From NCBI GenBank assembly GCA_033763555.1, contig JANRKK010000043.1, forward strand, positions 62,001-126,000: a stretch of DNA of 64,000 nt, written 5' to 3'. Positions within the stretch are counted from its first letter, which is position 1, and the number at the start of each line of letters is the position of its first letter. Shown piece by piece: positions 56,020 to 64,000 of the stretch. The DNA comes from JALYJG01 sp033763555. GTDB lineage: Bacteria; Pseudomonadota; Alphaproteobacteria; UBA9219. Below the pieces are notes generated by a model, which saw nothing but the letters and a program-made list of their open reading frames with translations, was not told the origin of the DNA and did not search any database. Both the position numbers and the translations under genes were made by a program.

Positions 56020-56123
56020 AGGCGTCTTAGCGCCGTCCTCGCGCAAGCGAGGACTCTAGCTTAGAGCCTCTTATCCCTCGAAGCTGCGTAGCAGCGTAGG
56101 GGGACTAGCTCTGCCAAAGATAT

Positions 56124-56153
56124 AAGGGCCGCAGGCAACTGCGGCCCTTTTTT
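56124..56153 (+). terminator. intrinsic terminator of groES-groEL
   Basis: A 10-bp perfect stem (AAGGGCCGCA with TGCGGCCCTT, six-base loop) is followed by a T-rich tract. A second hairpin with an 8-bp stem and GCAA loop lies upstream at 56035-56054. Between them no gene is visible. Confidence 0.9.
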
Positions 56154-56217
56154 CTATGTGGGATTATGCAAATTTCAGTTCAACCGCTTGGTAAATGACG
56201 CTATAGACACTCCCGTT

Positions 56218-56280
56218 ACGGAGGGGTGGCCGAGTGCCCGCGCGTCGGAGGGCGCGCAAATTTTAAGTCAACCACTCGGC
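56218..56280. repeat. decayed partial copies of tRNA-Ser
   Basis: Bases 56218-56236 are identical to 56306-56324, that is, the first 17 nt of the adjacent tRNA-Ser plus two upstream bases. Bases 56268-56280 are an exact inverted copy of the D-arm segment 56317-56329. The rest of the cloverleaf is missing, so this is not a second functional tRNA. It looks like a remnant from recombination or integration at the tRNA gene. Confidence 0.7.
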
Positions 56281-56307
56281 ATTAAGCAGTGCAGACGCAG
56301 AAATAAC

Positions 56308-56398
56308 GGAGGGGTGGCCGAGTGGTTGAAGGCGCTCGCCTGGAAAGCGGGTATACGGCAAAACCGTATCGTGAGTTCGAATCTCATCCCCTCCGCCA
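56308..56398 (+). tRNA. tRNA-Ser (anticodon GGA)
   Basis: A 91-nt tRNA with a long variable arm. The acceptor starts GGAGGGG and pairs with CCCCTCC, followed by the G discriminator and encoded CCA. The anticodon loop CTGGAAA carries GGA, and the variable arm has TACGG/CCGTA. The T-arm reads GTGAG-TTCGAAT-CTCAT. It reads serine UCC and UCU codons. Confidence 0.97.
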
Positions 56399-56428
56399 TA
56401 GATAAGGGCCAATGGCCCTTATCTATGG
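56396..56428. other. 15-bp perfect inverted repeat overlapping the tRNA-Ser 3' end
   Basis: The arms 56396-56410 and 56414-56428 are exactly complementary around a three-base loop. The left arm includes the CCA of the tRNA. There is no T-run after it, so it is not a classical terminator. It may help 3'-end processing or mark an integration or repeat boundary. The remainder of 56429-56619 holds small hairpins only. Confidence 0.6.
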
Positions 56429-56619
56429 CGGCATGGGTGCAGTGAAGCAGTTGCCGAGTTCGACAATTTTCTTAACGCGCCAAGCGCATGGCGCGAAGGC
56501 AAGTTTAGAAAATTGCCCCTTTGCAAGCGGCACAGCCGCGCAGCAAAGACATCTCACCCCCTCCACCATCGTTAGTTGCCCATGCGCGCAGGGCGCATAC
56601 TGAACCGGATATTGAAGCG

Positions 56620-58455
56620 ATGCTTTCCATACAGAATTTGACGTACCGCATTGGTGGCCGCACTTTACTCGACAATGTCTCGGTCAATATTCCCGCGGGG
56701 CATCGCGTCGGCCTGGTCGGGCCGAATGGCGCTGGCAAATCCACCCTGTTCAAGCTGATCGCAGGCGAGTTGGCGGCGGACGGAGGCGATATTTCGCTGA
56801 TCCGCGGGTCCACCCTCGGCATGGTGCGGCAGGATTTTCCGGATGAGGTCTCGCCGATACTCGATATTGTGTTGGCCACCGACACCGAACGCACCGCCCT
56901 TCTGAAAGAAGCAGAAGCTACCGAAGATCCCGACCGCATCGGCTATATCTATGAAAGGCTGGGCGAGATTAACGCCTATGAAGCACCGTCGCGCGCGGCC
57001 AGCATTCTGGCCGGGCTTGGTTTCGACGAAGCCGCGCAGACCCAGCCTATAACCGCATTCTCAGGCGGCTGGAGGGCGCGAGTTGCGCTGGCTTGCGTGC
57101 TCTTCAGCGAACCGAATGTGCTGCTGCTGGACGAGCCAACCAACCATCTTGATTTTGAATCGCTGGTCTGGCTGGAAAATTTTCTGATGCGTTACCGTAA
57201 CACCATGATCATCATCAGCCATGATCGCGATATTTTGAACAAGACGGTCGATCACATTCTGCATCTTGAAAACAAGAAACTGGTGCAATACACAGGCAAT
57301 TACGATCAATTTGAACGCCGCCGCGCCGAGAAGATGCTGAACCAGCAGGCCCTGCATGAAAAGCAAATGGCGCAAAAAGCGCAGATGATGAAATTCGTCG
57401 ACCGATTCCGCGCCACGGCAAGCAAGGCGCGCCAAGCGCAAAGTCGCCTCAAAGCTATCGAGCGCATGGATATCGTCGATGCAGTGATCGCCGACCGCGT
57501 CACCGCCTTTTCCTTTCCGGAACCCAAGGAAATGAAATCGCCCCTGATCCGGCTCGACCATGTCGATGCAGGATATGGCACCGGAAAACCTGTGCTGCGG
57601 CAACTCGGCCTTAGCATCAACCATGACGACCGCATCGCCCTGTTGGGCGCCAACGGCAACGGTAAATCGACACTGGTAAAAATTCTGTCGGGCCGACTGG
57701 CGCCGCTTAGTGGGGAGATTCATAAATCCGGCAAGTTGAAGGTCGGTTACTTTGCGCAGTTCCAGACCGATGAGCTGGAAACCGAACTGACGCCGTTCGA
57801 GACTCTGCAAACGGCTATGCAGGAAGGGTCGGAGGTCAAGGTTCGCGCCATGCTGAGCCGCTTTGGCTTCGACAAACGCAAGGCCGACACGAAAGTCGGC
57901 GAACTGTCGGGCGGTGAAAAGGCCCGCCTGCTGTTTTGCCTGATGAGCTTTGAAGCTCCGCATATCATGCTGCTGGACGAACCTACCAACCACCTCGATA
58001 TCGATGCGCGTGAAGCCTTGATCCAGGCACTGAATAACTATACGGGTGCGATTATTCTGGTAAGCCACGATCCGCATTTGGTGGAATGCGTCGCCGATCA
58101 GCTCTGGCTGGTGAACGGGGGAAGCTGCGCGCCTTTCCATGATGATCTCGAGAACTACCGCAAGCTGGTAATCCGCCAGCGCAAACTGGAAAAAGAAAAA
58201 CCGACCAAGGAAACAGGCGCTGCTGCGTCAGCGTCTACCGCCACACCTAAGCTTGAAAAAGAAATAGAAAAGCTGGAGCGCCGGGTCGCTGAATTAACGC
58301 ATCGCGCACAGGATCTGGAAGGCGAAATCGCCGCCTGCTACGGGCATCCGGGCGACGATAAGAAATTGAAGCCGCTCAACGCTGCCTATGCCGAACTGCA
58401 AAAGGAAAAGACGACAGCCGAAACCATGCTGGCAGAACTGATTGCAAGATTGTGA
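56620..58455 (+). CDS. ABC-F family ATPase
   Basis: This 611-residue protein has two ABC domains and no membrane segment, as in ABC-F translation factors such as Uup or EttA. Domain 1 has GPNGAGKST, FSGGWRARVALACVLF and LLLDEPTNHLDF. The inter-domain linker (about 235-310) is Lys/Arg/Gln-rich. Domain 2 has GANGNGKST, LSGGEKARLLFCLM and LLDEPTNHLDI. The C-terminal coiled coil (EKEIEKLERRVAELTHRAQDLE...) suggests the Uup/YheS-like side of the family. Start ATG 56620 fits the ABC N-terminus (MLSIQNLTYRIGG); the frame is open upstream to 56521. The exact subfamily is unsure. Confidence 0.9.
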   Translation: MLSIQNLTYRIGGRTLLDNVSVNIPAGHRVGLVGPNGAGKSTLFKLIAGELAADGGDISLIRGSTLGMVRQDFPDEVSPILDIVLATDTERTALLKEAEATEDPDRIGYIYERLGEINAYEAPSRAASILAGLGFDEAAQTQPITAFSGGWRARVALACVLFSEPNVLLLDEPTNHLDFESLVWLENFLMRYRNTMIIISHDRDILNKTVDHILHLENKKLVQYTGNYDQFERRRAEKMLNQQALHEKQMAQKAQMMKFVDRFRATASKARQAQSRLKAIERMDIVDAVIADRVTAFSFPEPKEMKSPLIRLDHVDAGYGTGKPVLRQLGLSINHDDRIALLGANGNGKSTLVKILSGRLAPLSGEIHKSGKLKVGYFAQFQTDELETELTPFETLQTAMQEGSEVKVRAMLSRFGFDKRKADTKVGELSGGEKARLLFCLMSFEAPHIMLLDEPTNHLDIDAREALIQALNNYTGAIILVSHDPHLVECVADQLWLVNGGSCAPFHDDLENYRKLVIRQRKLEKEKPTKETGAAASASTATPKLEKEIEKLERRVAELTHRAQDLEGEIAACYGHPGDDKKLKPLNAAYAELQKEKTTAETMLAELIARL

Positions 58456-58470
58456 TGTCCGGCAACCGGA

Positions 58471-59325
58471 TTACTGCAAATCCATAAATCCCGGCACGCG
58501 TGCGTTATAGTCCCGGTAAATTCTATCGAATGTTCCGTCGTTCTTCAGCTCGCGCATGGCTGTGCTGAGAAAATTCAACAAATCATGCTCACCCATGGCG
58601 GCATTGACGGTGATGGATTGTCGGCCAAGGTTATATTTCCGGTCGAGGCGCTTCAGCTTCCCTGGATTGTTTTTCATATAATTCTGTGCATCTGCCATGG
58701 ACGTGAAGAAAACGTCGGCCTTGCCCGTGGCAACGGATATATAGGCGCTGCTGGTGCCTTCATTTGTCGAAAGCGACAGTGCCTTTGCCTTGGGGAAGCG
58801 CACCTTTGCCTGCATCAGCGTCGGCGTGCCTTCCCACCCGACAATCGTTATGTCAGAGCGGTTAAATGCTTCTTCGGGCGTACCCGTAAAACGATTGTCG
58901 TCGGCACGCACAAAAACTTCAAGATATTGATATCCCACGACCTCACCGAACAACATGCCGCGAGCCCGCGCTGCATTTGCATAGATCGCGGCACAAAATG
59001 TGTCTGCCTTGCCCGCTCCAAGATCGGCGGGAGCGTTTCCCCAATCTATAAACGTTGTCCATTCGACTTTAAGATTTGCGTGCTCGCCCAAAGCATTCAT
59101 CAAATCGACCAGGAATCCTTCAGGCTTGCCGTTGACACCTTCTTTTTTAAAGAAAGGCTGCCAATCATTATATCCACAACGCAGCGTGCCCGTGCGCAGA
59201 ACGCGCTCAAGCGCGGTTTCTTTAGGGCGGCTTAAAATATCCTTGGGAGCAATCAGGTTCGCTCCAAGGACACCCCCCAACAATCCAAGCAACAGGATTG
59301 CTGCACCTGTTTTAAAATTCATCAT
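58471..59325 (-). CDS. periplasmic substrate-binding protein, family 3 (orphan)
   Basis: A 284-residue protein with a signal or anchor (MMNFKTGAAILLLGLLGGVLGANL) and a family 3 binding fold: TGTLRCGYNDWQPFFKKEG, LKVEWTTFIDWG, a DTFCAAIYANAARARG block and a C-terminal LLNFLSTAMRELKNDGTFDRIYRDY. It resembles the protein at 9592-10449 across its length, but again has no permease or ATPase next to it. A later start lies at 59322. It is convergent with the ABC-F gene, 15 bp apart. Confidence 0.84.
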   Translation of the reverse strand: MMNFKTGAAILLLGLLGGVLGANLIAPKDILSRPKETALERVLRTGTLRCGYNDWQPFFKKEGVNGKPEGFLVDLMNALGEHANLKVEWTTFIDWGNAPADLGAGKADTFCAAIYANAARARGMLFGEVVGYQYLEVFVRADDNRFTGTPEEAFNRSDITIVGWEGTPTLMQAKVRFPKAKALSLSTNEGTSSAYISVATGKADVFFTSMADAQNYMKNNPGKLKRLDRKYNLGRQSITVNAAMGEHDLLNFLSTAMRELKNDGTFDRIYRDYNARVPGFMDLQ

Positions 59326-59391
59326 GATTTTCCTCACGACCATCGACTATTAAGTATTACTGCATATTTCCCGTAATCTCCAGCAAGAGAC

Positions 59392-59682
59392 TTAATCACC
59401 CTTCTTATCCACCAGCGCAGGCCATCGCGACGCGGCCAGCCGTTTTTGCGCCGGGGTCAGGCGTTTCATGGCCGCTTCCCGCTTGCTGGCTTCCGAACGG
59501 TCTTTGCATGGTTTGGCACCGATCATGTGCGAGGGGCGGTTGAGCCGCGTGAACATGGCGCCTTTGCCTGAGCTATGTTTACGGAAACGCTCCGCAAGAT
59601 CAGTGGTGATGCCCGTATAAAGCCTGCCATTCGTGCATTCCAGAAGATAAACAAACCACATGTTTTTTGACTTTTTTGCCAC
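59392..59682 (-). CDS. GIY-YIG domain protein (UPF0213-like)
   Basis: A 96-residue single-domain GIY-YIG protein. The motif is represented by FVYLLECTNGRLYTGITTDLAERFRKH, with the conserved Arg and a later Glu in DRSEASKREAAMKRLTPAQK. Small stand-alone members are common in bacteria and their DNA or RNA target is usually unknown. The start is GTG 59682. It is divergent from trhO. Confidence 0.88.
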   Translation of the reverse strand: MAKKSKNMWFVYLLECTNGRLYTGITTDLAERFRKHSSGKGAMFTRLNRPSHMIGAKPCKDRSEASKREAAMKRLTPAQKRLAASRWPALVDKKGD

Positions 59683-59756
59683 CGCGATGCACCCCGCCAG
59701 TTTTCAGGCCAGGATTTAATCTTTGCCTTGAACGCGGTTTCAGGCAATAAAAATCC

Positions 59757-60662
59757 ATGCTTTATACGGTCGCCGCCTTTTATCGCTTTCTTCCCCTGCA
59801 GAATCTGCCGTCACTGCGGCAGGCGCTGCTGGCGGAACTCAAACCGCTTAATCTCTGCGGCAGCCTGTTGCTGGCACCTGAAGGCATGAACGGCACTCTC
59901 GCTGGAACGTCTAACGCCATCGATGCCGCCCTTGAATATCTGAACCAGGAAAACGGGCTGTTGCGCGAGGACGTAAAATTCTCGAACGCCGCGGAAAAAC
60001 CTTTCAATCGGTTGAAAATCAGACTCAAGCGCGAAATCATAACCTTCCAGCAGCCATCCGCCGATCCCAATATTCAATCGGGCACGCCTGTTGCACCGCG
60101 CGACTGGAATGCCCTGCTCGACGATCCCGAAGTCATCCTGCTCGATACAAGAAACAAGTATGAAACCATGATCGGCAGCTTTGCCGATGCGCGCGATCCG
60201 CAGATCGAAACCTTTACGGAATTTGCCGCTTATGTCCGCTCCCACCTCGACCCTAAACAGCACAAGAAGATCGCCATGTTCTGCACGGGCGGCATCCGCT
60301 GCGAAAAAGCATCGGCCTTCATGCTCGCGGAAGGATTTCCGGAGGTCTATCACCTCAAAGGCGGCATTCTGAAATATCTTGAAGAGATTCCATCGGACGC
60401 CAGCAAGTGGAACGGCGAGTGCTATGTGTTCGATAAGCGCATGGCCGTCGGGCACGGCCTGACGACAGGCCGTTTTTCCATGTGCTTCGGCTGCGGCTAT
60501 CCCCTGACGGCCGAAGACAAGCTGCATGCCCATTACGAAGACGGGGTGTCTTGCTCAAACTGCCATGCCGAGACCAGCCCGGATGACAAAAAACGTTACC
60601 GCGCGCGCCAGCAGCAAGTGACGGCATCAGTTCATCAGGCGGCGAATAATGGCGAGACCTGA
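59757..60662 (+). CDS. trhO: tRNA uridine(34) hydroxylase TrhO (YceA family)
   Basis: TrhO makes 5-hydroxyuridine at tRNA wobble position 34. The protein has the N-terminal YceA domain (LLLAPEGMNGTLAGT) and a rhodanese domain from about residue 125, with catalytic Cys in MFCTGGIRCEKASAFM. A C-terminal Cys-rich tail (MCFGCGYPL, VSCSNCHAE) probably binds zinc. The length of 301 residues is typical. The last 14 bases overlap the glycosyltransferase gene. Confidence 0.94.
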   Translation: MLYTVAAFYRFLPLQNLPSLRQALLAELKPLNLCGSLLLAPEGMNGTLAGTSNAIDAALEYLNQENGLLREDVKFSNAAEKPFNRLKIRLKREIITFQQPSADPNIQSGTPVAPRDWNALLDDPEVILLDTRNKYETMIGSFADARDPQIETFTEFAAYVRSHLDPKQHKKIAMFCTGGIRCEKASAFMLAEGFPEVYHLKGGILKYLEEIPSDASKWNGECYVFDKRMAVGHGLTTGRFSMCFGCGYPLTAEDKLHAHYEDGVSCSNCHAETSPDDKKRYRARQQQVTASVHQAANNGET

Positions 60663-61704
60663 AAAAACAGTCATTGCCTTCACGCATGGCCAAAAGCATC
60701 CCTCCACGCGATTCCGCATTTTGCAGTATGAAAAGTTTTTCGAGCGGCAGGGCTGGAAAATCAAAACACACAACTTCTGGCCCCGGCCAATCCCTGTGCC
60801 AGCCAACTCCTCTGCCATAACACGCTTTTATGCGCGCGCTGCCAAATTTCTCCGCACCCTGCGCGTCATGGCGGCCCTTCGCAACCATCGCCATGCGCAT
60901 GCCATTCTTGTGAACCGGGAGGCTCCATCTGCGCTTTTTCCCTTCCTGAAACAGGGGAAAAAGCTGATTGTTGATTTTGATGACGCCGTTTATCTGGGCT
61001 CGGAGGGAAAAAATTTTGCAAAATTATGCCAGGGCGCTTCCCGCATTGTCGCTGGCAATGCCACGCTGGCAGCGCCAGTCCGCGACTGGAACATGGCAGC
61101 CACCATTATTCCCACCGTAGTTGACCCCAATCTTTACCACGCAAAGAAGGACTACGCTCTTGCCAGACCGGCACGGATAGGATGGATCGGCTCCAGCTAT
61201 TCCATCCAGGATTCGCTTTTCCCAATCCTGCCCCTTCTCGCCGATCTCCAAAGAACACTTAGCTTTGAACTGGTTGTGATTTCCCATCCGCGCCCGATTA
61301 TTCAGCAAGATGGATTGGCATGGCGCTTCCTGGAATGGTCTCCGCAAACAGAAGCCAATCTGGCTGATCTGATCGATATCGGCATCATGCCACTGGAGGA
61401 TACGGATTATCAGCGCGGGAAATGCGGGGCAAAACTGCTTCAATATATGGCGGCTTCCATTCCCGCCGTGGCATCACCGTTTGGCGTGAATACTGATATC
61501 ATCCGGCACGGCGAAACGGGGCTGCTGGCCCAAAATGCGGAAGAATGGAGAACCGCTTTAACTTGTCTGATGGAAGATATCAATTTGCGCACAAAACTTG
61601 GCAAGGCCGGGCAGGTTCTGGTCTGCAGCGATTATTCGGTGGAGCGCTGGGGGCCCGTCTGGACAAATCTGCTGGATGGCCTCATCACATCCCGGGAACC
61701 GTAA
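60649..61704 (+). CDS. GT4-like glycosyltransferase
   Basis: This 351-residue GT-B-fold protein has a short Rossmann-like N-domain (TVIAFTHGQKHPSTRFRI) and a C-domain with RIGWIGSSYSIQDSLFPILPLL and a donor-site region GIMPLEDTDYQRGKCGAKLLQYMAASIPAVASPFGVN. The acidic E of the usual EXE is part of LEDTD-Y-RGKC. Family 4 and related enzymes retain configuration at the sugar. The start overlaps the trhO end. The methyltransferase gene begins one base after its stop. Acceptor and sugar are unknown. Confidence 0.85.
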   Translation: MARPEKTVIAFTHGQKHPSTRFRILQYEKFFERQGWKIKTHNFWPRPIPVPANSSAITRFYARAAKFLRTLRVMAALRNHRHAHAILVNREAPSALFPFLKQGKKLIVDFDDAVYLGSEGKNFAKLCQGASRIVAGNATLAAPVRDWNMAATIIPTVVDPNLYHAKKDYALARPARIGWIGSSYSIQDSLFPILPLLADLQRTLSFELVVISHPRPIIQQDGLAWRFLEWSPQTEANLADLIDIGIMPLEDTDYQRGKCGAKLLQYMAASIPAVASPFGVNTDIIRHGETGLLAQNAEEWRTALTCLMEDINLRTKLGKAGQVLVCSDYSVERWGPVWTNLLDGLITSREP

Positions 61705-62316
61705 ATGCATCCTGTTATTTTCTCCGCCTTTGAACGGCTCTGTCGCACCTATGCAAGCAATGCTCCCGAGGCCGTCCTTGAAATAGGCGCCGTCCCCGGC
61801 CCCGATATGCTGCTCAACCTGCCAGACCTTGCGCGCGCCACGACGCGCATCGGCCTTAATCTTGCCGAAGCCACCAAATACAAAGGCTGTCGCATTCTTC
61901 AGGGCAATGCCAACCATATGCCTTTCCCGGACGAAAGCTTTGATCTCGTCCTCTGCAATTCAGTGCTGGAACACGACTCCAAATTCTGGCTGACCCTGCA
62001 GGAAATAAAACGTGTCTTGCGCCCCGGCGGAACAGTCATTCTTGGCGTGCCGGGATACAGGATCAATCGCGGCTGGACCTATAGCGTCCTGTCACGCTTG
62101 CAGCGGATTTGGCCCGCCTTCATGCCGGGAGCACGCTTGCTTGACGCATGGAATGCAACAACGCCGACGCTACTCGTTCATAATTATCCCGGCGATTATT
62201 ACCGTTTCTCTGAACAGGCGCTGCGTGAAGTGCTTCTTGAATCCTTCGATGTTCTGACGACAGAAACCCTGATGTTACCGCCGCGGCTCCTGGGCGTTGG
62301 CCGCAAGCTCGCGTAA
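61705..62316 (+). CDS. class I SAM-dependent methyltransferase
   Basis: A 203-residue methyltransferase with motif I VLEIGAVPGPDML (a modified GxGxG), an acidic-loop region LNLAEATKYKGCRILQGNANHMPFPDESFDLVLCNSVLEH and LRPGGTVILGVPGY. It likely modifies a sugar or lipid of a surface glycan, given its neighbours; this is inference. Its 3' end overlaps the convergent GT9 gene by 42 bp. Confidence 0.83.
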   Translation: MHPVIFSAFERLCRTYASNAPEAVLEIGAVPGPDMLLNLPDLARATTRIGLNLAEATKYKGCRILQGNANHMPFPDESFDLVLCNSVLEHDSKFWLTLQEIKRVLRPGGTVILGVPGYRINRGWTYSVLSRLQRIWPAFMPGARLLDAWNATTPTLLVHNYPGDYYRFSEQALREVLLESFDVLTTETLMLPPRLLGVGRKLA

Positions 62317-63447
62317 AACAATCTGCGCCACGCGCGCGGCCGGAATTGCCTGCAGACATGGGGCTGCCTGTTCATAAGAACTCACATATTTGCATCGCCA
62401 TCCGCATCCGAAACAGGGCATGGGCTCCTCAACGGTGATCGGCTGGAACATGCCTTGAGGATAAGGATGATAACGGACCGGAATACCGCCCCCGGCAATA
62501 GCCACCACCTTGCGCCGCATGAAAACAGCCAGATGCATGACAACACTGTCATTCGCGACAACCAGGTCGGCATCCGCAATCCGCTTCACAAGCGACCGCA
62601 AATCCGTTTTTCCTACATCATCCACAAAAAATCGACTGTCCCAGTTTTTGAAGGATTTCCCGGGTCGGGCATTGTCCGGCGACCCCGCAAAGACAATCCG
62701 CCTGCCCGTCTCTCGCGCAACAAGATGGGCCAATTCCTCAAACCGATCGGCAGGCCAGGATTTCAGGGAATGAGAAGCTCTGATATTCATCAGCACAAAC
62801 CTGTCTTCCTCTGATTTTGAAGGAGAAAGAAGTGTGGCGGGAAGCTCCAGTTCTTTATCATCCGAACTTAATCCCAAAGCCGTCAGAAATTCCTTGTTGC
62901 GGTCTATTTCGTGCATAGGCTGGGGCACACATGGCGTTAAGTAACCGTACCACCGATCGCCGAAAAATCTTTCCCAAGAGCTGATAAACATCGGTGATCC
63001 AGAGGACCCTGTTTTTTCGGCACTGCCTGTAGCCTGCATAAGCGCGTCTTCAATAATGAAGAACCGATTATAGGTCGGCTGTACCGCAGCCTGATGTCCT
63101 CTGGCCGCTATGTCCCGCAAAGATTTCCAGCGATAGGCAAGATCGCGCATCAGCGCGTCGCGACGCACAATAATAATATGGTCAATGCCCCTTATATGCT
63201 GTGCCAGTTCCAGCGCATCTTCATTGACATAAAGGTAAACCGAAAATCCGCGGGCTTTATGGGCCTTTACAAGTGTATCGATCATCGGCAAAGCCAGCAA
63301 AAGATCACCCATGCCATGCAGGCAAAAAATCGCCGCGCTTGGTTTTTCGGCAGGAATTTTTCGGGCCGACGCAATGGCGCCGAAATCAAGCAACGCAAAC
63401 GCCAGCGAGCGGATCAGCCGTACAATTCTGCGCAGCGCCTTATTCAC
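62275..63447 (-). CDS. family 9 glycosyltransferase (heptosyltransferase-like)
   Basis: A 390-residue GT9 protein. The N-terminus has AIFCLHGMGDLLLALPMIDTLVKA, with the conserved GD of ADP-heptose transferases. The C-terminal domain has SWPADRFEELAHLVARETGRRIVFAGSPDN and ADADLVVANDSVVMHLAVFMRRKVVAIAGG, the donor pocket. A C-terminal Cys cluster (CFGCGWRCKY) may bind metal and occurs in some GT9 proteins. It follows a sulfotransferase by 3 bp. The role may be LPS core or another surface glycan. Confidence 0.88.
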   Translation of the reverse strand: MNKALRRIVRLIRSLAFALLDFGAIASARKIPAEKPSAAIFCLHGMGDLLLALPMIDTLVKAHKARGFSVYLYVNEDALELAQHIRGIDHIIIVRRDALMRDLAYRWKSLRDIAARGHQAAVQPTYNRFFIIEDALMQATGSAEKTGSSGSPMFISSWERFFGDRWYGYLTPCVPQPMHEIDRNKEFLTALGLSSDDKELELPATLLSPSKSEEDRFVLMNIRASHSLKSWPADRFEELAHLVARETGRRIVFAGSPDNARPGKSFKNWDSRFFVDDVGKTDLRSLVKRIADADLVVANDSVVMHLAVFMRRKVVAIAGGGIPVRYHPYPQGMFQPITVEEPMPCFGCGWRCKYVSSYEQAAPCLQAIPAARVAQIVLRELAANAQEPRR

Positions 63448-63450
63448 CGC

Positions 63451-64000
63451 TTATCCCGCCCGTCCAAAACGGTCCAGAATGCGGGCTACCACAGGCGGAT
63501 ATTTCCTCGGCTTTAATCTTCTACCATAACCGAAGGCATAAAGCTCAGGCGTGATGAGTTTCAAAACCGCCTGCTTCTTTCTCCGCGGAACATTGTGATA
63601 TTTACCAATGCTTCCGGAACTGACCGAAGCCTCTATGGCGGCCAGGGCTTTTTCATCAGGCTCCAGTGCAAGAAACTTTAGAAGATCTTTCATAACCGCG
63701 CCGAAATTCTTGCACAGCAATTCATAACGCACTTCATAATAACGCTCATGCAACATGCTGCCATGCTGGCGGCCGATTTTGACGCTGTTGGCCCAATGCA
63801 CGGCGTTAAAAAGATGCGGACGGCGCTGATAACTCCGGTTGCTGAGGCCAAGCCCGCGCCAGGACTGAATATTGGCGGTATTAAAATAAATCTTCCGCCA
63901 GAACAGAAGTTCCGGCGCGACATGATCGGTAAAAGCCATATCAAGCCCGTCGCGCAGTAAATGAATGGCGCGAAGCCCCGGAAAAAGCAGCGTCAACACA
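63451..64000 (-). CDS. sulfotransferase-like protein, 5' part outside window
   Basis: The open frame runs off the right edge, so only about the last 183 residues are visible. GLRAIHLLRDGLDMAFTDH matches the 3'-phosphate-binding helix-loop of PAPS sulfotransferases (R-D-G-x-D). WANSVKIGRQHG and YYEVRYELLCKNFGAVMKDLLKFLALE fit the middle and later parts of bacterial sulfotransferase domains. The 5' PAPS loop is not visible. It probably sulfates a glycan made by the neighbouring GT9 enzyme. Confidence 0.78.
   Translation of the reverse strand, partial: VLTLLFPGLRAIHLLRDGLDMAFTDHVAPELLFWRKIYFNTANIQSWRGLGLSNRSYQRRPHLFNAVHWANSVKIGRQHGSMLHERYYEVRYELLCKNFGAVMKDLLKFLALEPDEKALAAIEASVSSGSIGKYHNVPRRKKQAVLKLITPELYAFGYGRRLKPRKYPPVVARILDRFGRAG

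Noticed and set aside
56220..56307. Possible second tRNA-Ser
   Set aside because: Only the first 17 nt match; no anticodon arm, T-arm or acceptor partner can be folded.
57061..58140. Antisense open frame of about 359 codons across the ABC-F gene
   Set aside because: It lies wholly within a gene with intact Walker and signature motifs on the other strand; the translation is low-complexity His/Gln/Arg-rich.

Overview
The window looks like the chromosome of a free-living or predatory-type alphaproteobacterium. The nadD-rsfS-rlmH block, the rpe-heparinase pair, the nadABC operon beside a Nudix-type repressor, and the bactofilin all fit that class. An IcmJ/DotN homologue cut by the left edge and a compact MshL-type pilus locus suggest a lineage near Micavibrio or another Dot/Icm-bearing alphaproteobacterium. 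That placement is inference from gene content; no rRNA is present to confirm it. Most of the DNA is moderately GC-rich and densely coding, with many 1-4 bp stop/start overlaps. Three stretches are clearly AT-richer (about 37,145-37,615, 48,350-48,850 and 50,500-50,930) and may be acquired or fast-evolving genes.

Layout, 1-15 kb: the end of a type IVB secretion gene, then nadD, rsfS and rlmH. A leftward fabD-fabG cluster follows, with a small membrane protein and an OmpR-type regulator that has a degenerate receiver. Next come rpe with a heparinase-like gene, an alpha/beta hydrolase, a bactofilin, nth, an orphan periplasmic binding protein, tRNA-Val(GAC), rmuC, def, an inverted-repeat element, fmt and truA.

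Layout, 15-34 kb: a five-gene rightward pilus/secretion cluster (MshL-type secretin, two pseudopilins, GspE-type ATPase, GspF-type platform) lies behind two DnaA-box matches and a sigma70-like promoter. Leftward genes follow: clpB with a sigma32-like promoter, two paralogous small unknown proteins, a GtrA/GT2/GT-C membrane glycosylation module, a lipoprotein, a CPA1 antiporter, and a TadE-TadE-TadG trio without the rest of the Tad machinery.

Layout, 34-54 kb: cofactor synthesis dominates. There is panB-bioF-bioH-bioC leftward, bioB rightward, and nadA-nadB-nadC leftward under a NadQ/NrtR-type Nudix-related repressor, with a palindromic operator candidate and a terminator-like leader hairpin before nadA. 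A membrane hybrid histidine kinase is followed by a receiver-EAL phosphodiesterase. Then come an AT-rich possible 2-oxoglutarate oxygenase, xseA, a lipoprotein overlapping purD, and holA.

Layout, 54-64 kb: groES-groEL with a strong sigma32-like promoter and an intrinsic terminator, then tRNA-Ser(GGA) preceded by decayed copies of its own 5' part. After these come an ABC-F ATPase, a second orphan binding protein, a GIY-YIG protein, trhO, and a surface-glycan group (GT4, methyltransferase, GT9, sulfotransferase) running off the right edge.
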